Source: Echinarachnius parma | Taxonomy: Eukaryota > Echinodermata > Echinoidea > Clypeasteroida > Echinarachniidae | Reading direction: 5' to 3' | Assembly: GCA_037951105.1 (NCBI GenBank) | Contig: JBAMJV010003809.1 | Location: 107,501 to 171,500 of the forward strand | Length of the DNA: 64,000 bases | In this document: in pieces, positions 46,923 through 58,620 of the stretch | Numbering within the stretch: position 1 is the stretch's first letter | Layout of the letters: each line of letters begins with the position of its first letter | Notes under the pieces: model-generated | What the model saw: the letters and a program-made list of their open reading frames with translations, nothing else | Told to the model about the DNA's origin: nothing | Database searches by the model: none | Position numbers and translations under genes: made by a program

Positions 46923-47420
46923 TTTACATGGCGAGCAACAAAATACTGGCAAAGTTTGTAAAGCAAGTACGAAATAGTGTGATAGATCGAGCCATTTCAG
47001 AGTTTGTAGTGCCATGTTCTAGACAGACATTGTACTATTCTTTGGATTTTGTATCTGTTTGATGATTTTGAGTGGGATTTCTTTATTTTGTAAGACTTGA
47101 ATGTTTGCATGGCGAACAACAACATACTGGTAAGTCAAGTAGTAAGAAATCTGTACAGTCATTTTTTACAATTCAGCATATTCAGGACTGTTAGTACAGT
47201 ATTCTTTGAAGAACCAAACCAGGCGATCAATTCTGTAGCTAAGGAAGATCTTGTCAGACTTCAACATTTGCATAGCAAAGAACAAAATAATTGTAAATCA
47301 AGTAAGAAAGCTTGTGGTACAGCCATTATTAAACAAGTCACTATGTTCAGGACTAGAGTCTAGAGAATCAAATGAGTGCAATTGATTCTTTTTCTAAAGA
47401 CTTGAATGTTTGCATGGCAA
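46923..47420. repeat. Degenerate tandem repeat, right part
   Basis: Continues the repeat split by the LTR element: TTTACATGGCGAGCAACA at 46923, then GTTTGCATGGCGAACAAC near 47102, GTAGCTAAGGAAGATCTTGT near 47237 and GTTTGCATGGCAAATG near 47407. Confidence 0.7.
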
Positions 47421-47695
47421 ATGCTGTGTCCATTATTTAGAGCATGTTCAGCCACGGCTGAATGATTTGGGTAGTTGAGTCTGAGGGCTCTTTTATGTTC
47501 TTTTAATCTGTCTTTTAGTGTTCTCCCCGTCTCCCCAATGTATGAGTTCTCACAATCGCTACATTCAATTTTGTAGATAACCCCTGTTCTGTCTTCAATT
47601 GGTGATTTATCCTTTGGGTGTACTAACTTTCTCCTTAGTGTGTTAGAGCTTTTATAGTTGGTAATATAGTTGTCTGAATTTGTAAATATTGGCAA
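47421..47695 (-). pseudogene. Penelope-like element fragment (GIY-YIG endonuclease domain)
   Basis: A minus-strand frame encodes a typical C-terminal GIY-YIG endonuclease segment of a Penelope-like retroelement: GVIYKIECSDCENSYIGETG (residues 38-57), then KDRLKEHKRAL and HALNNGHS. An in-frame stop lies just upstream and no reverse transcriptase is present, so this is a 5'-truncated remnant of under 300 bp. Its right-hand (downstream) end runs into the flanking tandem repeat. It lies about 70 bp before host exon 3, on the opposite strand. Confidence 0.85.
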
Positions 47696-47768
47696 GTTTT
47701 ACTGTATTTCCTATTTTCAAGGCAGTTCAAATTTCAAAATACATTTGCTTTATTTCTTACTTCTGCAG

Positions 47769-47810
47769 GGAGATGTGAACACCATTCTTCCTGCCACACC
47801 CGATGAAGAG
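47769..47810 (+). CDS. BAIAP3: BAIAP3-like gene, exon 3 (microexon)
   Basis: A 42-bp exon preceded by TTTATTTCTTACTTCTGCAG and followed by GTAATT. Phase 0 at both ends; it encodes GDVNTILPATPDEE. The acidic end would lead into the helical segment of exon 4. The donor is weaker than the consensus, so alternative inclusion is possible: skipping would keep the frame. Inferred from splice signals and phase. Confidence 0.5.
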
Positions 47811-48499
47811 GTAATTATACCACATTTGTCTTTTATTATTGGAAGCATGAGAAAAACACTGTTCGATTTTTTATTTGCAAAGTTTCAATGCATTTCACAG
47901 AAATGTAATTATGTGGCTCTTACAGCAAGGTGTGACTGGGACATAAAATGGTTAGGATTTGACATTTTGACCAAATATGTGTGTATACTTCTCCATTTAA
48001 TCAGGTACTCCTGTTAATTTAATGGGTCAAATAAGTATGCTCTTCAAAAACCTACCCGGTTTAGAGACAGACAATTTAAACTCTCTTTTCTAAGTAATAA
48101 TAAACAAGTAATTTTCATTTAATTATTTTTCATCCAGCATTTTCTAATAAATAATTATTACAAAGCACTGGGTATATTATTATCATGTTTTATATACATG
48201 TGTGCTTTGTGTATGATTGAATAAAGTATGTATATTAAACCAGGGCTTAACACTAGCACTTGCCCTATTGCCCGGGGCAAGTAATAATTTATGTCAGGCA
48301 AGTAACATTTCATAAATTGCCTAGTTTGGTTGCCCAATCGGGCAACTAAATAATTGGTCAACTACAAGAGAATAATGTAATTCCTTTGATGTAATTCTCC
48401 CCTAGGAGTAAGGGCAAGTAAACTTTCTGTGCAGGCAAGTACAATTTGTGAAAAGTTATGATTTTACTTGCCTGAATGGGCCAGTAAGGAAACAAGATA

Positions 48500-49413
48500 C
48501 TGTATAAGCCAATATTTTCGCGTACAGATATTTTCGCGAATGAGAGGGTAACAGACATTTTCGCGAGTTGTTGATTTCGCGTTCGGCATTATGTGGGTTT
48601 GCCACAGGACTGAAAATCAGTACAATCATGTCAAAAATGCAGTGCCTTTATGCTAATAAAACTGCTCATAAAATACAGAAAATTTGTAAATCAATATTAG
48701 TACCAGTATTTCTAATATCATTCTAACGGAAATATGACTACGCACTGTTCAGATTTACCTCGGTTATGGAATTTCTGACAAAAATAGGACTTAGAAGACC
48801 TCGGTAGCCGATCGTTTCTTCTTCATACTTCGGCGAATCTAGCAGCTATAGCGCCGCTATTTTTGGCTATTTCTTGCCAGCTAGCGTCATACGTTTACGT
48901 CTTTGCGATTATCATTGTGTTCGTGCAACAAAGCGATGACTCCGATACAGATTCATTTTCTAATAGGATATACATAGTTGAACTTCACATGCAAGCGAAG
49001 CAGCGAACATATGTGTACAATACATGCAAGAAATGCACTGGTACCTACGCAATCAATACAACTCGTATGACGGCCCTGGCGCATGTTTTTTCTTTGTTTT
49101 TGCGCGCATTTTTTCTTGTTTATTGATTCTAAATTCCATGCAATCACGTAAGTAGACAAATTATTAGACCTGTGTAGATCTAGTTCAGGTTATATCTAGA
49201 TAAATTGAGCTTCAGTATGCTTGTGTCCTTGCGTTACCACCGGCACTACTCGATGTCTACCGGGGGCCTGGCCGTCCTAGTGCATGTGAATGCCTGCTGA
49301 CAAGATGGTATGAATGACTGACAATATTTTCGCGTGTTGTTAATTTCGCGACTGTATATCAATACGCGAAATTCGCGAAAATAAAACCCTCGCGAAATTA
49401 ACAGCTTATACAG
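48500..49413. mobile_element. 914-bp TA-flanked element with TTTCGCG-rich ends
   Basis: The ends are CTGTATAAGC and GCTTATACAG with TA on both sides (48498-48499, 49414-49415). Subterminal blocks repeat ATTTTCGCG and AATTTCGCG on both sides. No transposase frame. Tc1/mariner-like by its TA duplication. Confidence 0.75.
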
Positions 49414-49499
49414 TAGTGTGGAGGCTGTATTGCTTTGTGGACCATCCAGTAAATCAGGATGAACGTTTGTAACAGTCTGCGCTTCATTCTATTTAAACA

Positions 49500-50620
49500 A
49501 GCAAGGAGCTTCATGATTTCTGTGAGGTTAGCAGGGTAATGAATGTAGATGAGGTATTTCTTTGTGGACGATTACGCAAGCACCCTATAAAACGCACATG
49601 TCCTTGAAGTGATGTCAAGCAGTGATGTGCATTCCTTGAGATGTTATTTATAGCAACTCCCTAATAAACTTCAGGTCAGTATTAAAGGCCAGTGACAAAC
49701 CACTGTTAGAATGATTGACTTATGCAAGCTCTATATATTAATGTCAAGATTTGATACACCATTCCTTGAGATGTTATTTTCTACTCAATTTTATCCAGGA
49801 GCTGCATGTTCCTCAATGGTATCATTCATGCAAGATCATTTAATTCTGAACAGTGATTTGATTGGCCTGTCCGGAAGTAATATACATGTACATTCCTTGA
49901 GATGTTATTTATAGCAACTTCCTAACCACTGGTCAAGATCAGACAGGAGATAAACTACAAGAATTGTTGACTTTATGCAGGCTCTTTTGGTGTCAAGAAC
50001 CAAGATGACGTATAGTGATCACACCATTCCCTGAAATTTTATTTTCTAGTTAGTATTAATTTAGCAAGATCATTTCATTCTCAACATCAGCGATATGAGC
50101 ATGATTAGCATGTCAGGAAGTAATGAGCAATTAATGACGTTAGAAAATTGCAGACTTCATATGGGCTTGATTGGTGTCAAGAATCAAGATGTGATATTCC
50201 ATTCCATGATATCTTATTTTCTAGTTAGTATGCTTGAAAGCAAGATGATTTAATTCTGAACATTGATATAATTTGACTGTCGGGAAGTAATGGCCATTCC
50301 TTGAAGTTGAGATGCTTCGGGTCATCGAGTGAAATACTTCTCCAAGAATTGTTGATTCATTCAAGTTGATAATTCAAGCTCATTTTGTGTAAAGAATCAA
50401 TATGTGATATACCATTCCTTAATATCTAATTTTCAATTAATTCTCAATTAGCACACTGCAAATAAAGCCTTGACTTATTAGCCTTGAGTAAGCACTCAGT
50501 TGAAGGACTAGCTCGCCTTGGTGTCTAGTGGTGATTAGGCATTCCTTGGGATGTTATTTATAGGAAGTCACTCCATTATCTACCCATGAAGGCCTGTCTT
50601 AGTGTCATAAATATGTGGCA
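49500..50620. repeat. Degenerate tandem repeat around CATTCCTTGAGATGTTATTT
   Basis: The motif and close variants recur near 49631, 49760, 49890, 50026, 50200, 50290, 50412 and 50539, spaced about 90-170 bp, with alternating companion blocks (CAAGATCATTTAATTCTGAA, GTCAAGAATCAAGATGTGAT). Confidence 0.8.
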
Positions 50621-51060
50621 TTCTGTTGATATACTCCATAACTTCCGGTTCATTATAAATCCCATACTTATATTTATCCAGGAATGCTCCATAACTTCTG
50701 GTTATTAAAGATTGTTAATCCTATGTACATGTGACAGATATGAGTCATGCAATTATTATTATGCAAGCATTCCACGTTTATATCGTTAAGATATCGTCGG
50801 TTGGAATAAAAGGGTGCTAAGTCACTACTTTGCAGATATAATCTAAGTTTGAGAGCCAACAGTAGAAACCCAATTTAGCTATCTTTTATTTTTGATGAAT
50901 ATTTCTAAAATTATAAACAATTATAATAATAATATGCTCGATTTATATAGCGCCTAATATGATTGATTATCATCTCTAAGCGCTAATTATACATGATAGA
51001 GAGGGCTCGACTGACAATTAATATGGTATGCAGAATTTTTTTTTTAGAAACTTGGCTTAA

Positions 51061-51504
51061 AGGGTACCACCACCCAAAAATAATATTCTTATTAAAGAAA
51101 GGTAACATCTTTAGTATTCCATTCCATCAACAAGTTCACAAAAATATGTTTCCAGAAAGAAAAAAATATAATTGGAAACGCCATTCACCATTCTAAAGCA
51201 TGCGTTCATGCGGTCTGAATTATGCAGACTGCTATGTGTGCGGTGAATTGCAATGCGTGCAGAGCGAACGAATCGCCCGGGAATCTATTGTTTACAAACG
51301 TGCGCGTGAATAGCTGCATTGGCGCACTCGCAAATGGTGGGCCCGTATGGAACCAGTAAATAGCAGTGGTTCCGTAAGTGGTGGAAATTAATTGCTTTGT
51401 TTATGAATTACACAACCCTTTGCAAAATGTTGGGTATCTATTTGATATCACAAAACGGTACCAAAACATATAATAATGTGTTGTTCTTTGCCTGGTGGTC
51501 CCCT
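51061..51504 (+). mobile_element. TTAA-flanked repeat, family C (copy 3)
   Basis: TTAA at 51057-51060 and 51505-51508; 444 bp. Begins AGGGTACCACCACCC and ends CCTGGTGGTCCCCT. Confidence 0.8.
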
Positions 51505-51739
51505 TTAACACCCTTCTCACTCTCACCCAACAATGTAATGTAGCATTCCTTGAAATATTATCTAGGATCTCGCTGACTTCCGGTCTAGACCGAGTTAAAG
51601 CAAGATAATTCTATTTCACCACAACGACACAACAAATAGCTCCTTGAGGAAACAATATAAGAGGGTGAATGTCTCTGGTAGGGTCCAAAGGGCACTCCTC
51701 ATAAACCCTTTAAATATTTCCCTGCACCCCTCACGAAAT

Positions 51740-52290
51740 ATCTTTGAATGGTAAATATCTTTGAATTTTTGGAATCTGAGAAAATGATGAACAGTATATA
51801 TGAGGAATCTATTCCTGTGGTTGAGGTACTGATCTGAGGAGCTATTCTGTGTAAAATCATGTTCTATTGGTGTGAAGGCGTTGGAATCATGTTCTATTGG
51901 TGTGAAGGCGTTGGAATCATGTTCTATTGGTGTGAAGGCGTTGGCTTGCAATGCCATTTTCACTGTTCTTGTGTCAAAATATCTTTGAATGACTGGAAGT
52001 GAAAACATTTCATGAACAGATCATATGTGAGAAATGTATTCATGGGGTTGAGGTTGCTAAATGCTACTTTCATGTTCGAGTGGAGAAGGTGTTGGCTGAA
52101 TTCAATTTTTGTAACTGTCCTTGTGAAATATCTTTGCATGCTTGGAAGAGAAAATGATGATCGAATCTAATAAGCGAGGAATCTATTCATGTGGTTAAGG
52201 TACATGAGGTGGCTATTAATTATGCTTGAAATCATGATCTATTAGTGGTGAAGGCATTGGCTTCAAAATTTTAGCAACTCCTTTCAGAGG
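51740..52290. repeat. Degenerate tandem repeat with a 30-bp triplet inside
   Basis: Blocks of AAATATCTTTG.ATG.TTGGAA, AGGAATCTATTC.TGTGGTT and GGTGAAGGC.TTGGCTT recur about every 170-200 bp. Inside, three exact 30-bp units (AATCATGTTCTATTGGTGTG...) occupy 51855-51944. Confidence 0.8.
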
Positions 52291-52659
52291 CAGTCCATGC
52301 ATTTGTTTTCATTTGGTGGAGGAAAGGGAGGAATATTGTACACTCTTTTATTTCTATGAGGTATGTATCTTTTTAAGTATGATACGTATTTTGTGTTACT
52401 TTTGTAGGTAAACGAAATAGGAGTAGACTAAACGGATGAATATCAAGCAACACAAACAGTTGAGTATATAGATTGAAATCTTTATCCAGATACAGGACGG
52501 TGCCAATTGCATTTTTTTCTTGAACTAGGTATTTTGTATTTTGTATTTTGTTCCCTCAAACTTCATGCAATCAAATTGTTTCTAAAGAAGACCAATTTCC
52601 ACCGACTTGAACCTGCCTGAGGGCATGCCATGCAGAGGGTCTAGTAAAATTATTGAAGT

Positions 52660-53830
52660 GTAAAGTCTATGCACTCGATCATCAGCAGAATCACACGTAT
52701 TATGTGTGTGTCTATACAACAAATAGTGTGTTTGTGAAATGAGCAAATTAAAGGTAAGGTGGTCTCCCACCATCCCACGATGTGACTGGAAGCTTGTGAC
52801 GAGGGGCGACTGAGATTGCATGAGACTAGCTGCAACTATAGTCTTGAAGTCTATGCAATCACCATGCAGGGAAAGAATTCATTTTTAATTTATGAGGGCT
52901 ACTTTTTCAATCTAATGGATATCACAACATTTTTCACATAATACCCTAATCCGGGGGGGGGGGGGCACTCAAATTATTTTTTGACGGGGGTATGCCACAC
53001 GGAACTCTGAAATGGGGGTCTTAAGAGCTGACTACAAGCACAAAATATAGGGTCTTTGGAGCTACAAAAACGCTGAAACCGGAGTTAAGGGGTCTAAGGA
53101 GCAGACTAAAACTACAAAATACATAGATTTGGAGCTACCAAAGACCTACGGAAACCCTCAAAAAGGCTCAAATGGCGGTCCAAGGAGCTGACTAGAAGAA
53201 GAATAATGGACTTGGCGCATTCCGAGGGTCTATGGAGCGGCAATTTTTGAAAATCTGGTATTTTTAGAGCGGCAATAGGGTGTGAAAACGGGGTTCTTTT
53301 AAGCGGCACATACCCGTCTTACAATATACATGAGTGCCCCCCCCCCTACCCCCCCCCCCCCCCCCGGACCCTAATATGGTCATGTTAGGGGCTACTTACT
53401 GATTTCAGGGAGCTATTTTGAAAATTAGGGGGCAAAGTCACTCTCAGCCCCTGTGTATTTGCTACCCTGAATTCACCAGATTCACACGTATAATGTGTGT
53501 TGAGGGAGTTACAACAAATATAGTGTGTTTGTGAAATGAGCAAAGGCGGTCTCCCACCATCCCATGAGACTGAAAGCTTGTGACAAGATGCAACCAGAGA
53601 GTACGTCCCACCTCTCTGGTCGCACTGGGATTGCATGAGACTATATGCTACAACTATAATCTTGAATTTCTATGCACTTAGCAGAATCACACATAATGTG
53701 TGTTGAGGGAGTTGCAACAAATAGCACATTTTTTAAATGAATAGAGGCGGTCTCCCGAGATGAGACTGAAAGCTTGTGACACTGACAAGGTGCGACTGAG
53801 ATTGCATGAGACTATTTGCATCTAATCTGG
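52660..53830. repeat. Degenerate tandem repeat (three copies, one interrupted)
   Basis: Copies near 52665-52850, 53470-53660 and 53670-53830 share AATCACAC, ATGTGTGTTGAGGGAGTT, GGCGGTCTCCC, GACTGAAAGCTTGTGAC and GAGATTGCATGAGACTA. The 52860-53460 insert between the first two contains poly-G and poly-C runs and repeated AGCTGACTA/GGTCTAAGGAGC-like blocks. Confidence 0.8.
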
Positions 53831-54829
53831 TGTGCGCCTCAAAATGTTGAACATGTTAAAAACTGTGAACTGCAGTCTATATGCCCTTGAAAAAGTACTT
53901 GCTTAGGACGGAAACCACTTGCACAGTGCAACTTCTGTTAGCAATGCTAGAGGTGTGGTTGTGTTTTGCATCCGATTGGGAAAGAAGACTGAAAACTGTT
54001 TTTAAAGAATAAATACATTGGTACAGGTGCTCTCTTGGGAAGGCTGGTATAAAAAGATAAATCGTTTTCAGTGGCTAAATTACCTTACTTTAGAATGAAG
54101 AATACTAACCAGTGTCTGAGTTTTTTATCATTTGGGTAGACTGATCATAAAAAAGAGACATTGTAAATCTTTGAATTTTGCTATATAAATAGCATAGAGA
54201 ATAGGCATAGCATACCGTTCTAAATGCTGTGCTGTTTTCAGAAGACTAATTGAAGAAGAAAACAGAATCACCGACAGCACCTGAATTCCTTGTGATATGC
54301 TTCGGGGGAAAACAGGAAAAAGTCCATTTAATAGGCCACTTAATATTGTCCTTTTATTTGGAAAGGTTGATTTAACAAACTTAAAGAGAGAGTACCAGTA
54401 ATGTGTGGAGCATTTTTAGTGCCTGGCTCTTCAGCTAAAATAAAAGCAATAGAGGTATCTAAAATGTCCCCCAAAAAAGTCCTTTTTTGGGGGAAAACTA
54501 AAGCAGAAAGTTAGAAAAATATATTAAATTATACAGGGCTTAAAATGATAGGCTCCTCAGCAAACTGACGATTAAAAAGAGCATAACAATTTGTGTACAC
54601 AAATGCCTTTCTCTATATCGGAAGACCCATATATAAACAAATAAATAAATACAAAATAATAATATCAATAGCACCTCAATTGCTGTGCACTGATATAAAA
54701 GGGATGGGACGATATCACTCGCACAAAAGAATCACGTAGAGCTCCTGAATGCTTTTGGTATGCTACTGAATTTGACTTTGTGTTTGTGGATGTGGGGGAT
54801 CACACAAAAAAAAACACCTATTATTTTGG
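53831..54829. other. Intronic sequence, no gene seen
   Basis: No recognised repeat ends or coding sequence. Confidence 0.45.
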
Positions 54830-55954
54830 ATGGCTTGATTGAATTGTGAGCAGGCACGCATTCAATGTTGTGTATCACACACCATCAGCTGGGCAACCAA
54901 GCTGATCGAAGCTGGGTATAATTCATTCTGTGTTTGCGGCCCTACATCTATAATTCACTGTCAGATTTTGTCAAAGCATCTCAAACAATTTTTAGGAGTG
55001 TGCGCTGCTCTGGTGTCTGTCAGTAGCTCCTTCTTGATACATGGTGGGAGATCTAACAAGAAGTGGGACACTTTTTTTTATCTCTCTTCTTTAATTTGGG
55101 ATCTTTTTAATCATGAAGGAGTCTGCATGCTTTTTAGGTGCGCCGGTATAAACTGGAATATTATATCACACCATCTCTCCACTGGATTCTGGAAGCTGTA
55201 CGTGGAGATCAAAATGGTCTAGATCTGACTCACTGTATGTTTCCATCTTATCTCTCTTCGATCTAGAATTTGGGTGCTGGTTGATAAAGGAGCCTGCATG
55301 TTTTTTAACATTACAAGTGCGCTGGTATATAAATTGGAATGGTCGTTATTGCCCTATTACCCTATTACCACCTCATCTCTCTCATATTATGGAAGCTATA
55401 CTTAAGGACTTAAACAAACCACATGATTATTTTGATTGAATCAAGTTAGTGCATATGGACATCTAACCGGACCAGATCTGACGTTTAAAAAAACGTTGAT
55501 GATTCAATCTTTCTTCAGGAGTCTATACATGCTTTTTTAGGTTACAACTGCACCAGTTTAAACTGGAATAGATCTATATCTTTGTTATCACTACATCTCT
55601 CCCATGGATGTTGGAAGCTATATTTTAGGAATTAAACGAACCATGATTAAATTGATTGAATCAAGTGCGCGGAGATCAAATGGACTAATTATTAGTAACT
55701 GTACATGTATGTTTCCATCTTTATCTTTCCTGGATTTCGGGAACTTGTTGGTGAATTAATCATTCTTTGGAAGCCTACATGCTTTTTGAGATTACAAGTG
55801 TACTGGTATAAACTGGAATATATCAATAAATCTCTATAGATTATCATTCCACCTCCCTCATTGGATGGAAGCTATTTTTTAGGAATTAAACGTAACCATG
55901 CGATTCTTTATGTTGAATGAAGTACGTGGAAATTGAACGGACCAGATCTGAATC
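54830..55954. repeat. Degenerate tandem repeat, period about 170-250 bp
   Basis: Four copies near 55123, 55292, 55524 and 55778 share TGCATGCTTTTTAGG, ACAAGTG.GCTGGTATAAA and ACTGGAATA. Intervening blocks share GGAAGCTAT...TTAGGA.TTAAACG and GTGGAGATCAAA.TGG. Confidence 0.8.
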
Positions 55955-56006
55955 ACTGTGCTGCAGAACTGCTATCACCCACTGGGGAAGGTAGCTTGGC
56001 TGATGC
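55955..56006 (+). pseudogene. Partial copy of exon 4 (5' half), upstream of the exon
   Basis: GTGCTGCAGA, CACCCACTGGGGAAGGT and GGC.TGATGCAT match exon 4 at 56430-56475, with differences that break the frame. It lies about 450 bp upstream of the exon. Confidence 0.75.
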
Positions 56007-56403
56007 ATTTTTAAAAATATATATAATGGTAGCTTATCTCCAGTCTCTGTGTCTTCTAAATCCATATTTCGCTCTAAATCCCAATCACATGAAAACTGTT
56101 TCAATGAGTCAATCAGGCATATGTTTGTACGCACTGTGAGCAACATTTATTTATGTGATAATATGTTCATCAAAAAGAATTGGAGCGCAAGCTATTACTG
56201 TATACAGGATACTACGCGCACACGCACAGCGTTGCAGAGTGGCGCTGGGCCACTAGTGTTATGCACAAAAGTTGTTTTCTTAGACCTAATTGACAGATTT
56301 TCTTTGACGCAATTGAGTTGTTTTCCACGGAATCACATATTTTGATGTATTAGCTTACAAGTTGATCAAACAATTTCAAATTTTAATTAATTTGTATTTA
56401 CAG

Positions 56404-56514
56404 ATGGAGTTCCGGGAGTTCTACACAGCGGTGCTGCAGACACTTCTGCACCCACTGGGGAAGGTGGATGGCATGAAGTTTAACCCCCTGGAACTTGTGG
56501 GACACTTACAAAGG
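56404..56514 (+). CDS. BAIAP3: BAIAP3-like gene, exon 4 (helical segment before C2A)
   Basis: A 111-bp exon, phase 0 at both ends, between a CAG acceptor and GTAAGT. It encodes 37 residues: MEFREFYTAVLQTLLHPLG followed by KVDGMKFNPLELVGHLQR. In BAIAP3 and UNC13D a similar helix (acidic, LY..ALYT.L.RLG, then LL.YLQ) sits just before the first C2 domain; this resemblance, with exons 5 and 6, identifies the family. These proteins are vesicle-priming factors acting with SNAREs and calcium in dense-core or lysosome-related vesicle exocytosis. The last 43 bases of exon plus donor are repeated exactly 199 bp downstream. Confidence 0.78.
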
Positions 56515-56676
56515 GTAAGTAGAGATTGATGGTGCAATGTAAATGCTGGTCTATAATGCTATATAAGTATTATTATTATGTTTGTCTGCAAAGACAAGGA
56601 TAGTTAAAATTGAAACATATGACATCTTGGAAATGGAGGACACCTGGCAAGTAGGGTGTGTTGTTAATGATCTTTA

Positions 56677-56719
56677 GTTTAACCCCCTGGAACTTGTGGG
56701 ACACTTACAAAGGGTAAGT
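56677..56719 (+). pseudogene. Exact copy of exon 4 3' end with its splice donor
   Basis: 43 bp identical to 56478-56520, from GTTTAACCCCCTGG through GGGTAAGT. Using this donor while retaining the 199-bp interval would shift the frame, so it acts at most as a decoy or poison-isoform site. Confidence 0.9.
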
Positions 56720-56757
56720 TGATCAGATGAAGATGTACCCCTCCTGGAACTTAAGCT

Positions 56758-56993
56758 CTTGTCACATATCACCGGATAGCGTTAACGGAGAGCCAAATTT
56801 TCGATTCATTCGTAGGCGTTTCTTGTTTGGCAAATGCGTTCTTTGTCAGAAGATGTACGTTGTTGTACGTTGTTGTACATGGTGCAATGTTCAGTGCATG
56901 AAGCCATGGAGATGCTTTCACTACCGTATAATTTGATTTTGCAAATTTTCCATCTGCCAGGCATCCGTTTACAATATCCGGTGATATGTGATA
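56758..56993. mobile_element. MITE-like inverted-repeat element
   Basis: Inverted ends CACATATCACCGGATA and TATCCGGTGATATGTG, related to 25156-25394. GTACGTTGTT is doubled near the centre. Confidence 0.65.
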
Positions 56994-57200
56994 ACACCTT
57001 TAGGAAGTAAATTTAACCAGATTCATTCACAACATTTGTATACACCTTCTTTCGTACCATTGCTACCCTTGCAATGGTACAAGTTGCTCCATTATTGGAA
57101 GGGTAATATGCTGCAAATGACTTCCTAAAACTCAGTGGACATTTTCTTGGGTATTGAAGGGGGGCACAAATTTTTGTTTGAGGGCAAAGGGTAGTGTGTG

Positions 57201-57250
57201 GGATGAAGTTTAACCCCTTAAAACTTAGAGGACACTTAATACAAAGAATA
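57201..57250 (+). pseudogene. Decayed copy of exon 4 3' end
   Basis: GGATGAAGTTTAACCCC, AACTT and GGACACTTA match exon 4, with substitutions and a small insertion; the donor is lost. Confidence 0.75.
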
Positions 57251-58039
57251 AAGGGATACAAAATTGGTTAAGGAGGGGATAGATTTGATATTGGCGAATG
57301 ATTGGGATCAGATATATGAGGAGGATTCTTATTTATTAGTAGTGAAGATCTCACTATAAATATTGTTGATGAACAAAATCAACACTTTTGGGGATGATTG
57401 ATGTTTTGCAGAGAAAAGATAAGATGAATTGGATGTACAAAGTGGAATGAACAACCCAGAGAATCTGTTTGACATTAACTAAAGTGGAGACTTGAGAAAA
57501 CTGTTGTGAGAAGACAATGAGGGTGACTGTTATGTGAAAACAAAAGAAAATTATATCAAAGAATCCGTACCCTTAGAGTTGGTTTTCCATTGTTAATATG
57601 CAATAAATGATTCTAGATCTTGTAAACAAAAATCTTACATAAACAGCGGCACAACATGGACATTTTGGTTAATGTTTATTTTTTAGTTTGTAGAACGAAT
57701 CACAAATACATCTCTAGTAAACTGACGATTCATTGGATCATGTAGTTTGATATTTGTACAAATGATTACAGAACATGCCTGTACTTTTGGGGTTTGGGTA
57801 GATCTTCATGATAGTTATGTACATTCTATCTCAACTAAACATATTTTATCCATGTATCTTTATTATCTCACCTCCTCCCATGGTGCATCAATAAATTAGT
57901 TTTAAACAATACATCATTGCCATGGATCTTTGATCCATTTCTTTTGTTAACAAGAGGATGATATTTGTATTCACCCCCTATAAAAAATGGCAACTTGATC
58001 AAATTTAGGCCAGTGCAATACAATGTGTAACTATTTGAG

Positions 58040-58620
58040 ACAGATCCGTCTTCATGGTAGATGGTGTATTAAAACTTCCCTTAGAACAAAACTACGGATA
58101 ACTACACGCATAGAGACGGTATATGTGTTATGCGTTCTAAGAACTGTTTATTATTAATATTTATTATTATTATTATAATGTTTACCATGATATCGGGCAT
58201 CAGCACATCCTAGAAACTGTTGTTATGGTGTAATAAAGACATTTAACTCCTGTTTGATATGCCCAAAATGTGATTAACAAGTCTTTATTTGTATTTGATG
58301 CACTTTGTGATTCAACTTTTCATAGTGATTGATGCATGAAAGATCTGTCATGAGTATTTAAGGCCGTGTATTAAATGATTGATGTAAGGTAGATCCATCT
58401 TCATGGTAGGTGGGGTTTATCCTTTTCCCGTGGAACAAAACGAGTGATATTTACCATGCTATCAGTATCAGGTATCAGCACATCCTAGAAACTATTGTTA
58501 CGTGTAACAAAGACATTTAACCCCTGTTTGATCCAGGCAAATGTGATTTGCAATTTGTATTCAATGTGCTCTGTGATTTAACTTTTCATAGCGATTGATG
58601 CATGAAAGATCTATCACAAA
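58040..58620. repeat. Tandem duplication, period about 290 bp
   Basis: Two copies share GATCC.TCTTCATGGTAG, TATCAGCACATCCTAGAAAC, AAGACATTTAAC.CCTGTTTG and GATTGATGCATGAAAGATCT. Confidence 0.85.

Larger units (their letters stand above)
34875..47768 (+). other. Intron 2 of the BAIAP3-like gene (about 12.9 kb)
   Basis: Bounded by GTAAGT at 34875 and TTCTGCAG ending at 47768. More than two thirds is the LTR retrotransposon (8.85 kb) and the hAT-like element (1.66 kb); without them it would be about 2.4 kb. Confidence 0.55.
47811..56403 (+). other. Intron 3 of the BAIAP3-like gene (about 8.6 kb)
   Basis: Holds a TA-flanked element, a family C copy and long stretches of degenerate tandem duplications, listed separately. 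No further exon was found. Confidence 0.5.

Noticed and set aside
48240-48490. Repeated GGGCAAGTAA/TTACTTGCC motifs
   Set aside because: Suggests a decayed inverted-repeat element, but no ends or target duplication could be fixed.
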